64,000 nucleotides of DNA from Modestobacter roseus (GCF_007994135.1 NZ_VLKF01000001.1:930001-994000), one strand, 5' to 3'. Shown: positions 28,818-37,426, numbered from the stretch's first letter. Notes: a model not told the origin generated them from the letters alone. Made by a program: numbers and translations.

Positions 28818-28832
28818 CGAACACGTGTTCGA
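28817..28832 (+). promoter_or_regulatory. LexA-binding SOS box over the start codon
   Basis: TCGAACACGTGTTCGA is a perfect 16-bp palindrome and matches the mycobacterial SOS box TCGAAC-N4-GTTCGA at all twelve defined positions. It runs from the last base of the -10 element through the GTG start, so bound LexA would block the promoter. Known from M. tuberculosis: several 13E12-family genes are LexA-controlled. Confidence 0.85.
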
Positions 28833-30924
28833 ACAGCTGCTGCGGCTCTTCGAGGAGCGCGACGAGTCGCTCCTCGAAGCCGAGCTGCGCCGGCTGCTCG
28901 ACGATGTCGACCCCGACGCCGACCACGTCAGCGAGGCGACCGGCAGTCGCGGTCGTCCACTGACCGCCGAATCCAGATCCGAAGCCGAGCCCGCGGAGGC
29001 CGCCGAGGCCGGAGCGGAGCCGGACAGCCCGCTGGAGGGGAACGCCGAGCGGCTCGACCGCCTGGTCACTGCAGGACGTGCCCATCTCGACCTGGCTCGG
29101 GGTGCGGCGCGGCAGCAGGCGTGCGCGGCCGCTGAGCAGGCTCGGGCACTGGCGGCCTTCGCGCGCACCCGGCCCTCCTCCCTCGACCGGTCGGACGCCG
29201 AGATCGGTGCGGCGGCCGCGCAGACGCGGGCGGGAAGGCACTCGGCGCTGGCGGCGGTCAGCGAGTGGGCGGTCGACGAGGTGATGGTCGCGCTCGGGCT
29301 GACCTCGGACGCGGCGACGACGCTGCTGGTCGACTCGCTGCTGTTGGTCGACCGGCTGCCGGGCACGCTGCAGGCTCTGTCCAGCGGCCGGATCAGCTGG
29401 GCGCACGCCCAGGTGATGACCGACCTGGTCGCGCCACTGCCCGCCGACGTCCGCGCCACTGCTGAGGAGCGCCTGCTGGCGAAGGTCGAGGGGCGCACCC
29501 GGACACAGCTGCGCGCCGCCGCTCGCCGGATGGTGCAGAAGCTGGACGCCGCCGGGGTGGCCCGGCGGGTCACCGAGGCCATCCGTGAGCGGCGGGTGAC
29601 CGTTCACGCGGGCGACGACGGGATGGCCACCCTGAGCGCGACGCTGCCAGCTCCCGTCGCCCGGGCGGTCCAGGACGCGCTGGGTCGCTACGCGGACGCT
29701 GCCGCGTCCACCGGGGACGAGCGGACCCGCCAGCAACGGATGGTCGACTGCCTGGTCGACCTCGTCCTGCGTCCGGGCGAGCACGGACTGGCGCCGGTGC
29801 AGGCGCAGATCAGCCTGGTCGCCGCCGTGCAGACGCTGCTGGGCGGAGACGAGCCAGGAGAGGTCGACGGCGACCTGGTGCCGGCCGAGATGGTGCGCGA
29901 ACTCGCTGTGGCGCTCGGGCTGATGCCGCGCGCGGAGTCGCCCGGTACCGAAAGGGAAGCCGAGCCAGCCGGGCCGATGGCGAGCGGTCAACCTCCGGCC
30001 GATGACAGCGCCGACCAGGAGCGCATCGCCGGCGACCGCACCGGTGACGAGTCCACCGGTGACGAGTCCACCGACGCCGAGTCCACCGACGCCGAGTCCA
30101 CCGACGCCGAGTCCACCGACGCCGAGCCCACCGACGCCGAGTCCACCGACGCCGAGTCCACCGACGCCGAGCCCACCGACGCCGAGCCCACCGACGCCGA
30201 GCCCACCGACGCCGAGCCCACCGACGCCGAGCCCACCGACGCCGAGCCCACCGACGCCGAGCCCACCGACGCCGAGCCCACCGACGCCGAGCCCACCGAC
30301 GCCGGCGGTGACACGGGTCCCCGAGACGATGGCCGCCGCGCCGCACTGGCCGACCTGCTCACCACCCGCACGGTGCGCGACACCGCGCTGGCGCACCGGC
30401 CGCAGGTCGCGCTGGTCGACGAGCTCAGCGGGCAGCTGGTCGCCCTCACCGACGCGTTCGCGGTTCGTGCCGGTCGGGCGCTGGGCCCGCCACCGGAGTC
30501 GCCCGGTTACTCACCTGGAGCCGAGCTCGACCGGTTCGTCCGGCTGCGTGACCGCCGGTGCCGGTTCCCGGGCTGCCGGGCCCGGCCGATCCGCTGCGAC
30601 CTCGACCACACGGTGCCGTGGCCGCAAGGCCCGACGTCGCACGACAACCTCTGCAGCCTGTGTCGGCACCACCACCGGCTGAGCCACCAGGCGCCCGGCT
30701 GGGCCATGCGCGGGCTGGCCGACGGCGGGCTCGAGTGGACGACACCCTCGGGGCAGGTGGTCACCACCCATCCGACCCGCTGCGGCGCGGACGACTGGCT
30801 CGACCACCCGCCCCCTGTCGTAGCCCGGGCGGACGACGTGCCAGTCCCTGACGTCCCGCCCGGCGAGCCCCGACCCGGAAGCTCGGCACCGGACGGTCGG
30901 CGGGATGACCCGCCACCGTTCTGA
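28825..30924 (+). CDS. 13E12 repeat family protein: DUF222 domain plus HNH endonuclease
   Basis: The 699-residue protein has the two-part 13E12 layout. The helical DUF222 domain covers about 70-360 (ALAAVSEWAVDEVMVALG, LDRLPGTL-like VDRLPGTL, ALSSGRISWAHAQVM, ATLSATLPAPVARAV). An acidic Thr/Glu/Asp repeat spacer follows at about 405-495. The C-terminal HNH domain starts near 570 (RDRRCRFPGCRARP, CDLDHTVPWPQGPT, NLCSLCRHHHRLSH). Usual family length is 400-500, and the spacer explains the excess. Expression is probably SOS-induced from the overlapping LexA box. Actinobacterial genomes carry many copies; their role is unsettled. Confidence 0.9.
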   Translation: MFEQLLRLFEERDESLLEAELRRLLDDVDPDADHVSEATGSRGRPLTAESRSEAEPAEAAEAGAEPDSPLEGNAERLDRLVTAGRAHLDLARGAARQQACAAAEQARALAAFARTRPSSLDRSDAEIGAAAAQTRAGRHSALAAVSEWAVDEVMVALGLTSDAATTLLVDSLLLVDRLPGTLQALSSGRISWAHAQVMTDLVAPLPADVRATAEERLLAKVEGRTRTQLRAAARRMVQKLDAAGVARRVTEAIRERRVTVHAGDDGMATLSATLPAPVARAVQDALGRYADAAASTGDERTRQQRMVDCLVDLVLRPGEHGLAPVQAQISLVAAVQTLLGGDEPGEVDGDLVPAEMVRELAVALGLMPRAESPGTEREAEPAGPMASGQPPADDSADQERIAGDRTGDESTGDESTDAESTDAESTDAESTDAEPTDAESTDAESTDAEPTDAEPTDAEPTDAEPTDAEPTDAEPTDAEPTDAEPTDAEPTDAGGDTGPRDDGRRAALADLLTTRTVRDTALAHRPQVALVDELSGQLVALTDAFAVRAGRALGPPPESPGYSPGAELDRFVRLRDRRCRFPGCRARPIRCDLDHTVPWPQGPTSHDNLCSLCRHHHRLSHQAPGWAMRGLADGGLEWTTPSGQVVTTHPTRCGADDWLDHPPPVVARADDVPVPDVPPGEPRPGSSAPDGRRDDPPPF
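30061..30300 (+). repeat. Coding minisatellite, sixteen 15-bp units
   Basis: Sixteen tandem 15-bp units (consensus gccgagcccaccgac) encode A-E-[P/S]-T-D. The first unit has Asp instead of Ala. Variants differ mainly by one base (tcc or ccc), and the last eight copies are identical, suggesting recent expansion. The run keeps all six frames largely open, producing spurious long antisense reading frames. Confidence 0.95.
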
Positions 30925-31022
30925 TCGGCGCGGCGCTGCTGTGCGCTCGTGTACCGACGACCTGTCGCGACGCGGCGTGGGGGCTGACGCGGCGTGGGAG
31001 CTCCGGTCGCGCCGGGTCACCA

Positions 31023-31591
31023 CTGGTCCTGACGCAGGGGAGCGCAGGAGCCCCCACCATCGCAGAGGTCGAGGACCTGTACCGGGACGCATCACGGGAC
31101 GAGCCGCTCTGCGAGCCCCCGCAGATCGCGACCATGTTCGCCGACCTCTACGCCGGACTCCGCGCGCGACCGGACCTGCTCGTGGCCTCCCGGCGCGACG
31201 AAGGGCGCCTGGTCGGGTTCGGCTACGGCCACCCGTGGTCCTGGCGCGAGCAGACCGACGCCTGGGCGCGGGAGCTGCACGACCGGCTCGGCGACGCGGC
31301 ACCCCTGCTCGAGGGCACCTCGCCGTGTACCTGCTCGCCGTTGCGCCCACCCACCGCGGTCGCGGGCTGGGCGGGGCGCTGCTCGCCGCCCTGGTGGCTG
31401 CCGCCGGCCGCCCCGCCTGGCTGTCCACCCGAGACGAGCCCACCCCGCCTCGTGCGCTCTACGAGCGCCTCGGCTGGCGACCCGTGGGTCGTAGCCCCGA
31501 CGCGCCGAACGGTCAGCCCGCTGTGGTCCTGCTGCTCGACGAGTCCCCGCGGCCGGTGGTGGAGTCCGCGGCGCGCGTCATCCCGACGTAG
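31023..31591 (+). pseudogene. GNAT acetyltransferase broken by a one-base frameshift
   Basis: The N-terminal half (EVEDLYRDASRDEPLCEPP, MFADLYAGLRARPDLLVASR, LVGFGYGHPWSWREQTDAW, LGDAAPLLEG) reads in one frame to about 31313. The C-terminal half (VYLLAVAPTHRGRGLGGALL, the acetyl-CoA motif, then ALYERLGWRPVG) continues in another. Adding one G to the ggg at about 31312-31314 would join them as LLEGHLAVYLLAV. No ATG, GTG or TTG is seen for the N-terminal part before ATG 31134, so the 5' end may also be damaged; 31023 is a nominal boundary. A sequencing error cannot be excluded. Confidence 0.65.
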
Positions 31592-31932
31592 GGGGACCCG
31601 TCCGGGCCCGGTCTGGTGCGGTCGTCCCGCCGCCAGCCCCGGTGCGCATGGGAGTCGAGGGCCCGGCCGTTGCCGCGCCAGACCTCGAGCACGCCCAGGC
31701 GCGCGGGCCCGCTGGTCAGTCGGGTGGTGAACGCGTCGTGCAGCTGGGAGCCCAGCCCGCTGCCCCAGGCCCAGGGCAGCACGTCCCACATCGCCCGTCG
31801 CTCCGGCGCCGGAGTGAGCACGCCGTCGAGCTCAGTGCTCGCCCCGGCGTAGTAGGACCCTCGGGCCGTCTCATGCACCGCGGCCACGGCCGCCGCGTCG
31901 TCCGGGCCCGCCGAGCGCAAGCCAGTGATCAC
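31513..31932 (-). pseudogene. GNAT acetyltransferase with internal deletion
   Basis: The reading frame starts like a GNAT (GLRSAGPDDAAAVAAVHETA) and ends like one (WGSGLGSQLHDAF, VLEVWRGNGRALDSHAHRGW, PDGSPYVGM). The roughly 40 residues expected between ERRAMW and the acetyl-CoA motif, including the central beta strands, are missing, and the frame is kept. After the natural end (YVGM) it runs on about 20 codons antisense to the neighbouring broken GNAT. At 139 residues it is short for the family (about 170). Probably non-functional. Confidence 0.55.
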
Positions 31933-31954
31933 CGGGATCGCCCGGCGGCCGTGC

Positions 31955-32584
31955 TCAGTCGACGGTCAGGTCCACGCAGGCGACGTCCTCGCGCCCGCTG
32001 ACCCAGAGCAGCACCTCGAGCGGAGCGCCCACCACGGTGGTCGTCGGGGTGCCCTTGCGTAGCCGCCGCTCGCTGCCCGGGGCGCCGTCGGTGACGTCGC
32101 TGCGCCGCACCATCAGCCCGCCGTCGGGTCGGGGGGCTTCCCGGCCGCGGGCCAGCAACGGCACGGCCTTCCACAGCTGGTCCTGCACCTCGCCGGGCAG
32201 CTCACGAGGCGACCAACCGGGCTGGGCGCGCCGCACGTCCTCGTGGTGGATCACCATCTCCGTGCTGTTCAGCAGCCGGTCGGCCACCGGCCAGGCCCCG
32301 GGGAGCCACGGCGGCGGCCCCGAGCGCACCGCGGCGACGAGCTCGGTCCAGTCTCGGCCGGTGCCGGCCCGGTCCTGCACGCGCTGGGTCCACGTCCGGA
32401 ACGGCCCACCCAGGGCCAGCCCGGGCATCGAGTCCGGCCGGCGGTCACGTACGACGAGGTGGGCGGCGAGGTCGCGGGTGGTCCATCCGGCGCACCGCGT
32501 CGGCTGGTCGGGCCCGAGTTCGGCCAGCAGGTCCGCCAGCGCCGCTCGCTCCGACCGGGACACGGGCACGGCGGGGGTGGGCAC
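31955..32584 (-). CDS. TIGR03085-like metal-binding protein (DinB/maleylpyruvate isomerase N-domain fold)
   Basis: The 209-residue protein fits the actinobacterial TIGR03085 group: RSERAALADLLAELGPDQPTRCAGWTTRDLAAHLVVRDRRPDS-type opening (with the first metal-ligand His in AAHL) and LNSTEMVIHHEDVRRAQPGW, with the other His ligands. The DinB-like four-helix bundle is shared with mycothiol-dependent enzymes. Substrate unknown. GTG start; minus-strand -10 TAGCCT lies six bases upstream. Confidence 0.8.
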   Translation of the reverse strand: MPTPAVPVSRSERAALADLLAELGPDQPTRCAGWTTRDLAAHLVVRDRRPDSMPGLALGGPFRTWTQRVQDRAGTGRDWTELVAAVRSGPPPWLPGAWPVADRLLNSTEMVIHHEDVRRAQPGWSPRELPGEVQDQLWKAVPLLARGREAPRPDGGLMVRRSDVTDGAPGSERRLRKGTPTTTVVGAPLEVLLWVSGREDVACVDLTVD

Positions 32585-32590
32585 GCGTCG

Positions 32591-32596
32591 AGGCTA
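32591..32596 (-). promoter_or_regulatory. -10 element for leaderless TIGR03085-like gene
   Basis: TAGCCT on the minus strand with six bases to the GTG at 32584. Confidence 0.5.
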
Positions 32597-32706
32597 TGCC
32601 AGCTCTCCCTCGGGTGGAGCCCCAGCGAGACGCCTGTGTCCCCGAGACCGACGGCCCCGGAATCAGTCGAGCCCGGAAAGCGGTTAGGCCGGGTAAGCAA
32701 CCCGGG

Positions 32707-32712
32707 TAGGCT
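32707..32712 (+). promoter_or_regulatory. -10 element for the ABC exporter operon
   Basis: TAGGCT about 35 bases ahead of the GTG at 32747; the leader contains ggagg at 32738-32742. Confidence 0.45.
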
Positions 32713-32746
32713 GACCGCACCGCCCGCACCATCGACTGGAGGCACC

Positions 32747-34552
32747 GTGCCGCGCCGCAGAGACGCCGTGGTCCGCCGCGGCGTCCGTCACATCGGGCGC
32801 GCCGTCGCCGGGCAGCCGGGGATCTTCGTCCTCGCCTTCCTGGGCAGCAGCCTCTACGGCGGGATGACCGTCGCCAGCGCCTACGTGATCGGCGGGATCA
32901 CCGACCGGGTGCTGCTGCCGGCCTTCGACGAGGGCGACACCACCGCCACCGCCCTCTCCCTGGCCGCTCTGGCGATCATCGTCGTCGCCCTGCTGAAGAT
33001 CGTCGGCATCCTCGGCCGCCGGCTCTTCGCCGGCATCATGAGCTACCGGCTGCAGGCCGAGTACCGCCGCCGGGTCACCGGCCAGTACCTGCGGCTCCCG
33101 CTGTCCTGGCACCAGCGCCACCCCACCGGGCAGCTGCTGTCCAACGCCAACTCCGACGTCGAGGCCGCCTGGTTCTTCGTCGCCCCGCTGCCCTTCGCCT
33201 GCGGCGCCATCGTAATGATCGCGATCACCATCGCCGCGCTGGTGCTCACCGACCCGTTGCTGGCGGTCGTCGGGTTCGTCGTCTTTCCGCTGGTCTTCGT
33301 GATCAACGCCGTCTACAGCCAGGTGATGAGCCCTCGGATGGCCCGCGCCCAGCAGTTGCGCGCCGAGGTCAGCGAGATCGCCCACGAGAGCTTCGACGCC
33401 GCCCTGGTCGTGAAGACCCTCGGCCGGGAGGCCGACGAGACCACCCGCTTCGGCGCCCGGGCCGACGAGCTGCGCGACGGCCTGGTCGCCGTCGGCCGGG
33501 TCCGCGGCCTGTTCGACCCGCTGATGGAGGCCCTGCCCAACCTCGGCACCCTCGCCGTGCTGCTGGTCGGCGCCGAGCGGGTCGCCGCGGGCGCCACCGG
33601 CGCCGGCGACCTGGTCTCCATCGCGTACCTGTTCACCCTGCTGGCGCTGCCGATCCGCGCCATCGGCTGGGTGCTGGCCGACCTGCCGCGCGCGCTCGCC
33701 GGCTGGGACCGGGTCACCCCCGTGCTGGAGGCCACCGGCGAGATCGCGCACGGCCCGGACGCCGCCCCCGGCGGCGACCGGGGGGCCGCCGTCGGCCTGC
33801 ACGAGGTCGGCTTCGGCTACGCCGACGCCGCCCGGCCCACCCTCGACGGCGTCACCTTCGACGTGCCGGCCGGTCGCACCCTCGCCGTCGTCGGTCCCAC
33901 CGGCGCCGGCAAGTCCACCCTCGCCGGCCTGCTGGTGCGCCTGGTCGACCCCCAGCGCGGCGACGTCCTCCTCGACGACGTCGACCTGCGCACCCTGCGC
34001 GAGGGCGAGGTGAGCGACCAGGTGGCCTTCGTCGCCCAGTCGACCTTCCTCTTCGACGACACCGTGCGTGACAACATCACGCTCGGCGGCGACTTCACCG
34101 ACGACCAGGTGCACGAGGCGCTGCGGATCGCCGCGGCCGAGGACTTCGTCGCCCGCCTCCCGCACGGCCTGGACACCCGGGTCGGCGAACGCGGCGCCAG
34201 CCTCTCCGGCGGCCAGCGGCAGCGCCTGGCGCTGGCCCGCGCCGTCGTCCGCCGGCCCCGGCTGCTCGTGCTCGACGACGCCACCAGCGCCGTCGACCCC
34301 GCGGTGGAGGCCCGCATCCTCGACGCGCTGCGCGCCGCCGACCGCCCGGCCACCGTCGTCGTCGTCGCCTACCGGCAGGCCACCATCGCCCTCGCCGACG
34401 AGGTCGTCTGGCTGGAGCGCGGGCGCCTGGTCGCCCGCGGCACCCACGCCGAGCTGCTCGCCCAGGTGCCCGGCTACGCCCGGCTGGTGCACGCCTACCA
34501 GCTGCCCGAGGCCGGCGCGGCCGACCGCGCGCCCGCGGGGGCCCAGGCATGA
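32747..34552 (+). CDS. ABC exporter half-transporter, degenerate-site subunit
   Basis: The 601-residue protein has a six-helix type IV exporter membrane domain (about 20-320) fused to an ATPase domain. Walker A is GPTGAGKS (near 382), the signature is the canonical LSGGQRQRLALARA, but Walker B ends LLVLDDATSAVD (Asp replaces the catalytic Glu) and the H-loop position reads VVAYRQAT with no His. This is the degenerate partner of a heterodimer. Substrate unknown; the nearest types are multidrug or lipid exporters. GTG start after ggagg; the stop overlaps the partner gene as ATGA. Confidence 0.9.
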   Translation: MPRRRDAVVRRGVRHIGRAVAGQPGIFVLAFLGSSLYGGMTVASAYVIGGITDRVLLPAFDEGDTTATALSLAALAIIVVALLKIVGILGRRLFAGIMSYRLQAEYRRRVTGQYLRLPLSWHQRHPTGQLLSNANSDVEAAWFFVAPLPFACGAIVMIAITIAALVLTDPLLAVVGFVVFPLVFVINAVYSQVMSPRMARAQQLRAEVSEIAHESFDAALVVKTLGREADETTRFGARADELRDGLVAVGRVRGLFDPLMEALPNLGTLAVLLVGAERVAAGATGAGDLVSIAYLFTLLALPIRAIGWVLADLPRALAGWDRVTPVLEATGEIAHGPDAAPGGDRGAAVGLHEVGFGYADAARPTLDGVTFDVPAGRTLAVVGPTGAGKSTLAGLLVRLVDPQRGDVLLDDVDLRTLREGEVSDQVAFVAQSTFLFDDTVRDNITLGGDFTDDQVHEALRIAAAEDFVARLPHGLDTRVGERGASLSGGQRQRLALARAVVRRPRLLVLDDATSAVDPAVEARILDALRAADRPATVVVVAYRQATIALADEVVWLERGRLVARGTHAELLAQVPGYARLVHAYQLPEAGAADRAPAGAQA

Positions 34553-36426
34553 GCGAGCCCAGCGACGGCGACGTCCTGCTCGCCGCCGACCGCCGGCCGG
34601 AGAGCGCCACCGCCACCCTGCGCCGGGGCCTGCGGATGATGCCGGAGTTCCGCCAGGGCCTGCCGGTCACCTTCCTGCTCGCGCTGATCGCCACCGCCGG
34701 CCGCGTGGTCGTGCCCGTCGCCGTCCAGCAGGTGCTCGACCGCGGGCTGAACGGCCCCGGCGGCCCGGACATCCCGCTGGTGCGCGAGCTGGTCCTCGCG
34801 TCCGCCGTCGTCGTGGTGGTCACCGGCGTCGCCGTCTACCTGATGAACGTCCGGCTGTTCCGCACCACCGAGACCGCGCTGGCCGGGCTGCGGGTGCGCG
34901 CCTTCCGGCACGTGCACGACCTCTCGGTCCTGCACCAGCAGGGGCAGCGGCGCGGGTCGCTGGTCTCCCGGGTCACCAGCGACGTCGACCAGCTGTCGGT
35001 CTTCATGCAGTGGGGCGGGGTCCTCGGCCTGGTCAGCATCGGCCAGCTCGTCGTCGCCACCGTGGTCATGGCGATCTACTCCTGGCAGCTCACCCTCCTG
35101 GTGCTGGCCTGCTTCGTACCGCTGGCGATCGCGGTGAAGTGGTTCGCCAAGCGGCTGGCCGCGGTCTACGGCGTGGTCCGCGAACGGGTCGGCGACGTCC
35201 TCGCCGCCGTCGGCGAGTCCGTCGTCGGCGCGCCGACGGTCCGGGCCTACGGCATCCGGGCCCGGACGGCGGCCCGCATCGACCGCGCCATCGACCGGCA
35301 CTACCGCGCCTCCATCGACGCCCAGAAGGTCACCGCCGGGGTCTACGTCAGCGGCGAGCTGGTCGCCGCGATCGCCAACGCGGCGGTCGTCGTCGTCGGG
35401 GTGCTGCTGGGCATCGCCGGGGACATCAGCGCCGGCACGCTGGTCGCCTTCCTCTTCCTGGTCACCCTCTTCGTGGCGCCGGTGCAGACCGCCAGCGAGG
35501 TGCTGAACGAGGCGCAGAACGCCGTCGCCGGGTTCCGCCGGGTGCTCGACGTGCTCGACACCGAGCCCGACGTGCGCGACCCGGCGGCCACCGACCCGGC
35601 CACGGGGCGCTCGCTGCCACCCGGCCCGCTGGACGTCCGGTTCGACCACGTCTCCTTCGCCTACGCCGCCGGCGGCGCCAAGGCCCTCGACGACGTCGAC
35701 CTGACGATCACCGCGCGCACGCGGGTGGCGATCGTCGGGGAGACCGGCTCGGGCAAGACGACGTTCGCCAAGCTGGTCACCCGGCTGATGGACCCGACCG
35801 AGGGGCGTGTCCTCGTCGGCAACGGGCGGGACGGCGGGGCGACCGGCATGGTCCCGCTGGACGAGGTCGCGTTCGCATCGCTGCGCCAGCGGGTGGTGAT
35901 GGTCCCGCAGGACGGGTTCCTCTTCGACGCCTCGGTCGCCGACAACGTCCGGTACGGCCGTCCCGGGATGACCGACGCGCAGGTCGCCGCCGCCTTCGAC
36001 GACCTCGGGCTCGGCGACTGGGTGGCCGACCTGCCGGACGGCGTCGCCACCCCGGTCGGCCAGCGCGGCGAGTCGCTCAGCGCGGGGGAGCGGCAGCTGG
36101 TGGCCGTGGCCCGCGCCTACGTGGCCGATCCCGACCTGCTGGTGCTGGACGAGGCGACCAGCGCGGTCGACCCGGCCACCGAGATGCGGCTGACCCGGGC
36201 GCTGGACACGCTGACCGACGGCCGGACGACGCTCACCATCGCGCACCGGCTCTCCACGGCCGAGCGCGCCGACGAGGTGCTGGTCGTCGACTCCGGCCGG
36301 GTCGTGCAGCGCGGCACGCACGCCGAGCTCGTCGACGCCGACGGCGCCTACGGCCGGCTGCACGCCTCCTGGCGGCGCAGCTCCGGCCGGCAGCCGGGGG
36401 CCCCGCTGGAGGAGCCGGTCGGCTGA
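34549..36426 (+). CDS. ABC exporter half-transporter, catalytic-site subunit
   Basis: Partner of the preceding gene (625 residues). The membrane domain covers about 30-325. The ATPase domain has Walker A GETGSGKT near 397, a full Walker B LLVLDEATSAVD and H-loop TIAHRLST, but a non-canonical signature LSAGERQ. Its Walker A/B thus pairs with the good signature of the partner, while the partner's poor Walker B pairs with this weak signature, giving one active and one degenerate site, as in TM287/288 and BmrCD. The ATGA overlap supports equal synthesis. Confidence 0.9.
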   Translation: MSEPSDGDVLLAADRRPESATATLRRGLRMMPEFRQGLPVTFLLALIATAGRVVVPVAVQQVLDRGLNGPGGPDIPLVRELVLASAVVVVVTGVAVYLMNVRLFRTTETALAGLRVRAFRHVHDLSVLHQQGQRRGSLVSRVTSDVDQLSVFMQWGGVLGLVSIGQLVVATVVMAIYSWQLTLLVLACFVPLAIAVKWFAKRLAAVYGVVRERVGDVLAAVGESVVGAPTVRAYGIRARTAARIDRAIDRHYRASIDAQKVTAGVYVSGELVAAIANAAVVVVGVLLGIAGDISAGTLVAFLFLVTLFVAPVQTASEVLNEAQNAVAGFRRVLDVLDTEPDVRDPAATDPATGRSLPPGPLDVRFDHVSFAYAAGGAKALDDVDLTITARTRVAIVGETGSGKTTFAKLVTRLMDPTEGRVLVGNGRDGGATGMVPLDEVAFASLRQRVVMVPQDGFLFDASVADNVRYGRPGMTDAQVAAAFDDLGLGDWVADLPDGVATPVGQRGESLSAGERQLVAVARAYVADPDLLVLDEATSAVDPATEMRLTRALDTLTDGRTTLTIAHRLSTAERADEVLVVDSGRVVQRGTHAELVDADGAYGRLHASWRRSSGRQPGAPLEEPVG

Positions 36427-36461
36427 CGGCGCGTCCGGGCCCGGCGGGACGCGGACGGCCC

Positions 36462-36467
36462 TACGGT
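36462..36467 (+). promoter_or_regulatory. -10 element for leaderless gene at 36474
   Basis: TACGGT with six bases to the GTG at 36474. Confidence 0.45.
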
Positions 36468-36473
36468 GCGCGC

Positions 36474-36896
36474 GTGTCCGCTCCCGTTCGCCGCCCGCCC
36501 CTGCCGGCACTCCTCGCCGCGCCGCTGGCGGTGCTCACCGCGCTGACCACCGCCGCCTTCGCGCTGCTCGCCCTGGCGTTCTCCAACGGCCGGTTCGACG
36601 GCGGCGGCTGGCTGGTCGTCGCCGTCCCCGTGCTGCTGTCGGTGTGGCTGCTGACCGGGGCGCTGCTGCTCCTGCTGGGCCGGAGCTGGCTGGCGGTCTT
36701 CCTCCCCGCCGCCGCCCTCGTCGCGGTGCTCGGCTGGGTGCTGCTCGCCGACGGGCTGATCGCCGACTCCGACGGCCTCCTGCTGCTGGTCTGGGCGCTG
36801 CCGGCCGGTACGGCGGTGCTGGCCGCGCTGCCCGGCGTCCGGCGCTGGGTCGCCGCCCGGCGGGCAGCCGGTGACGTCCAGCCGGCTCCCAGCTGA
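36474..36896 (+). CDS. Four-helix membrane protein, function unknown
   Basis: The 140-residue protein has four hydrophobic helices (about 10-33, 43-65, 66-87, 96-118) and a short basic tail (RRWVAARRAAG). No catalytic motif is visible. A longer reading frame runs in from the ABC gene, but the family-less protein most sensibly starts at GTG 36474, directly after the -10. It begins 47 bases after the exporter. Confidence 0.6.
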   Translation: MSAPVRRPPLPALLAAPLAVLTALTTAAFALLALAFSNGRFDGGGWLVVAVPVLLSVWLLTGALLLLLGRSWLAVFLPAAALVAVLGWVLLADGLIADSDGLLLLVWALPAGTAVLAALPGVRRWVAARRAAGDVQPAPS

Positions 36897-36913
36897 CCGT
36901 CAGGACGGCGTCC

Positions 36914-36919
36914 TAGCCT
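36914..36919 (+). promoter_or_regulatory. -10 element for leaderless gene at 36926
   Basis: TAGCCT with six bases to the ATG at 36926. Confidence 0.5.
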
Positions 36920-36925
36920 GCCGGC

Positions 36926-37426
36926 ATGCCGTCGCCCCGACCGCAGACCCGGTCCCGTCAGGTCCCGCCCCGGCACCCGCTGGGCCGGGGGTCCCGCCTC
37001 GCGCACACGGCCCCCACCCGGCCGCAGGCCGCCCCGTTCGCCGCGGCGTTCGGCCTGCTCGTCGCGGTCGTCGACGGGTACCTGGGCTGGCTGCTCTGGG
37101 ACGCCGACCCCGGCTGGGGCTGGTACCTGCTCGCGCCGGGGGCGCTGGCCGCCCTCGCCCTGCTCGGCGCGGTGCTGGTCTGGCGCGGCACCGGGGTGGG
37201 CCGCCTGCCGGGCTGGCTGGTGCTCGTCCTCGCCTGCCTCCTGCCGCTGGTCGGGCTCGTCCTGCTGGCCGGGTTCTTCGGCGTGCTCGGCGGCGGGTCG
37301 GCGGCGTGGACGACGCTGCTGCTGGCCGTCGGGCCGCTCGTCGGCCTGGTGCTCGCCGCGCAGCAGCCGGTGCGGGAGTGGGCCGGTGCGGGCCGTCGGC
37401 CGCCCGCGGTGGCGCGCGCCCGCTAG
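36926..37426 (+). CDS. Four-helix membrane protein, function unknown
   Basis: The 166-residue protein has a basic, Pro-rich N-terminus of about 35 residues. Four hydrophobic helices follow (about 36-55, 60-84, 90-118, 122-148). No domain is recognised. The stop codon TAG is part of the -10 element of the next gene. Confidence 0.6.
   Translation: MPSPRPQTRSRQVPPRHPLGRGSRLAHTAPTRPQAAPFAAAFGLLVAVVDGYLGWLLWDADPGWGWYLLAPGALAALALLGAVLVWRGTGVGRLPGWLVLVLACLLPLVGLVLLAGFFGVLGGGSAAWTTLLLAVGPLVGLVLAAQQPVREWAGAGRRPPAVARAR

Noticed and set aside
28681-30300. Tandem repeats as a CRISPR array
   Set aside because: Units are 15-16 bp, directly abutting, with no unique spacers and no cas genes.
27550-30396. 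Antisense frame rich in GVGGL repeats across hisF and the 13E12 gene
   Set aside because: The repeats are simply the reverse strand of the 15-bp minisatellite, which keeps all frames open.
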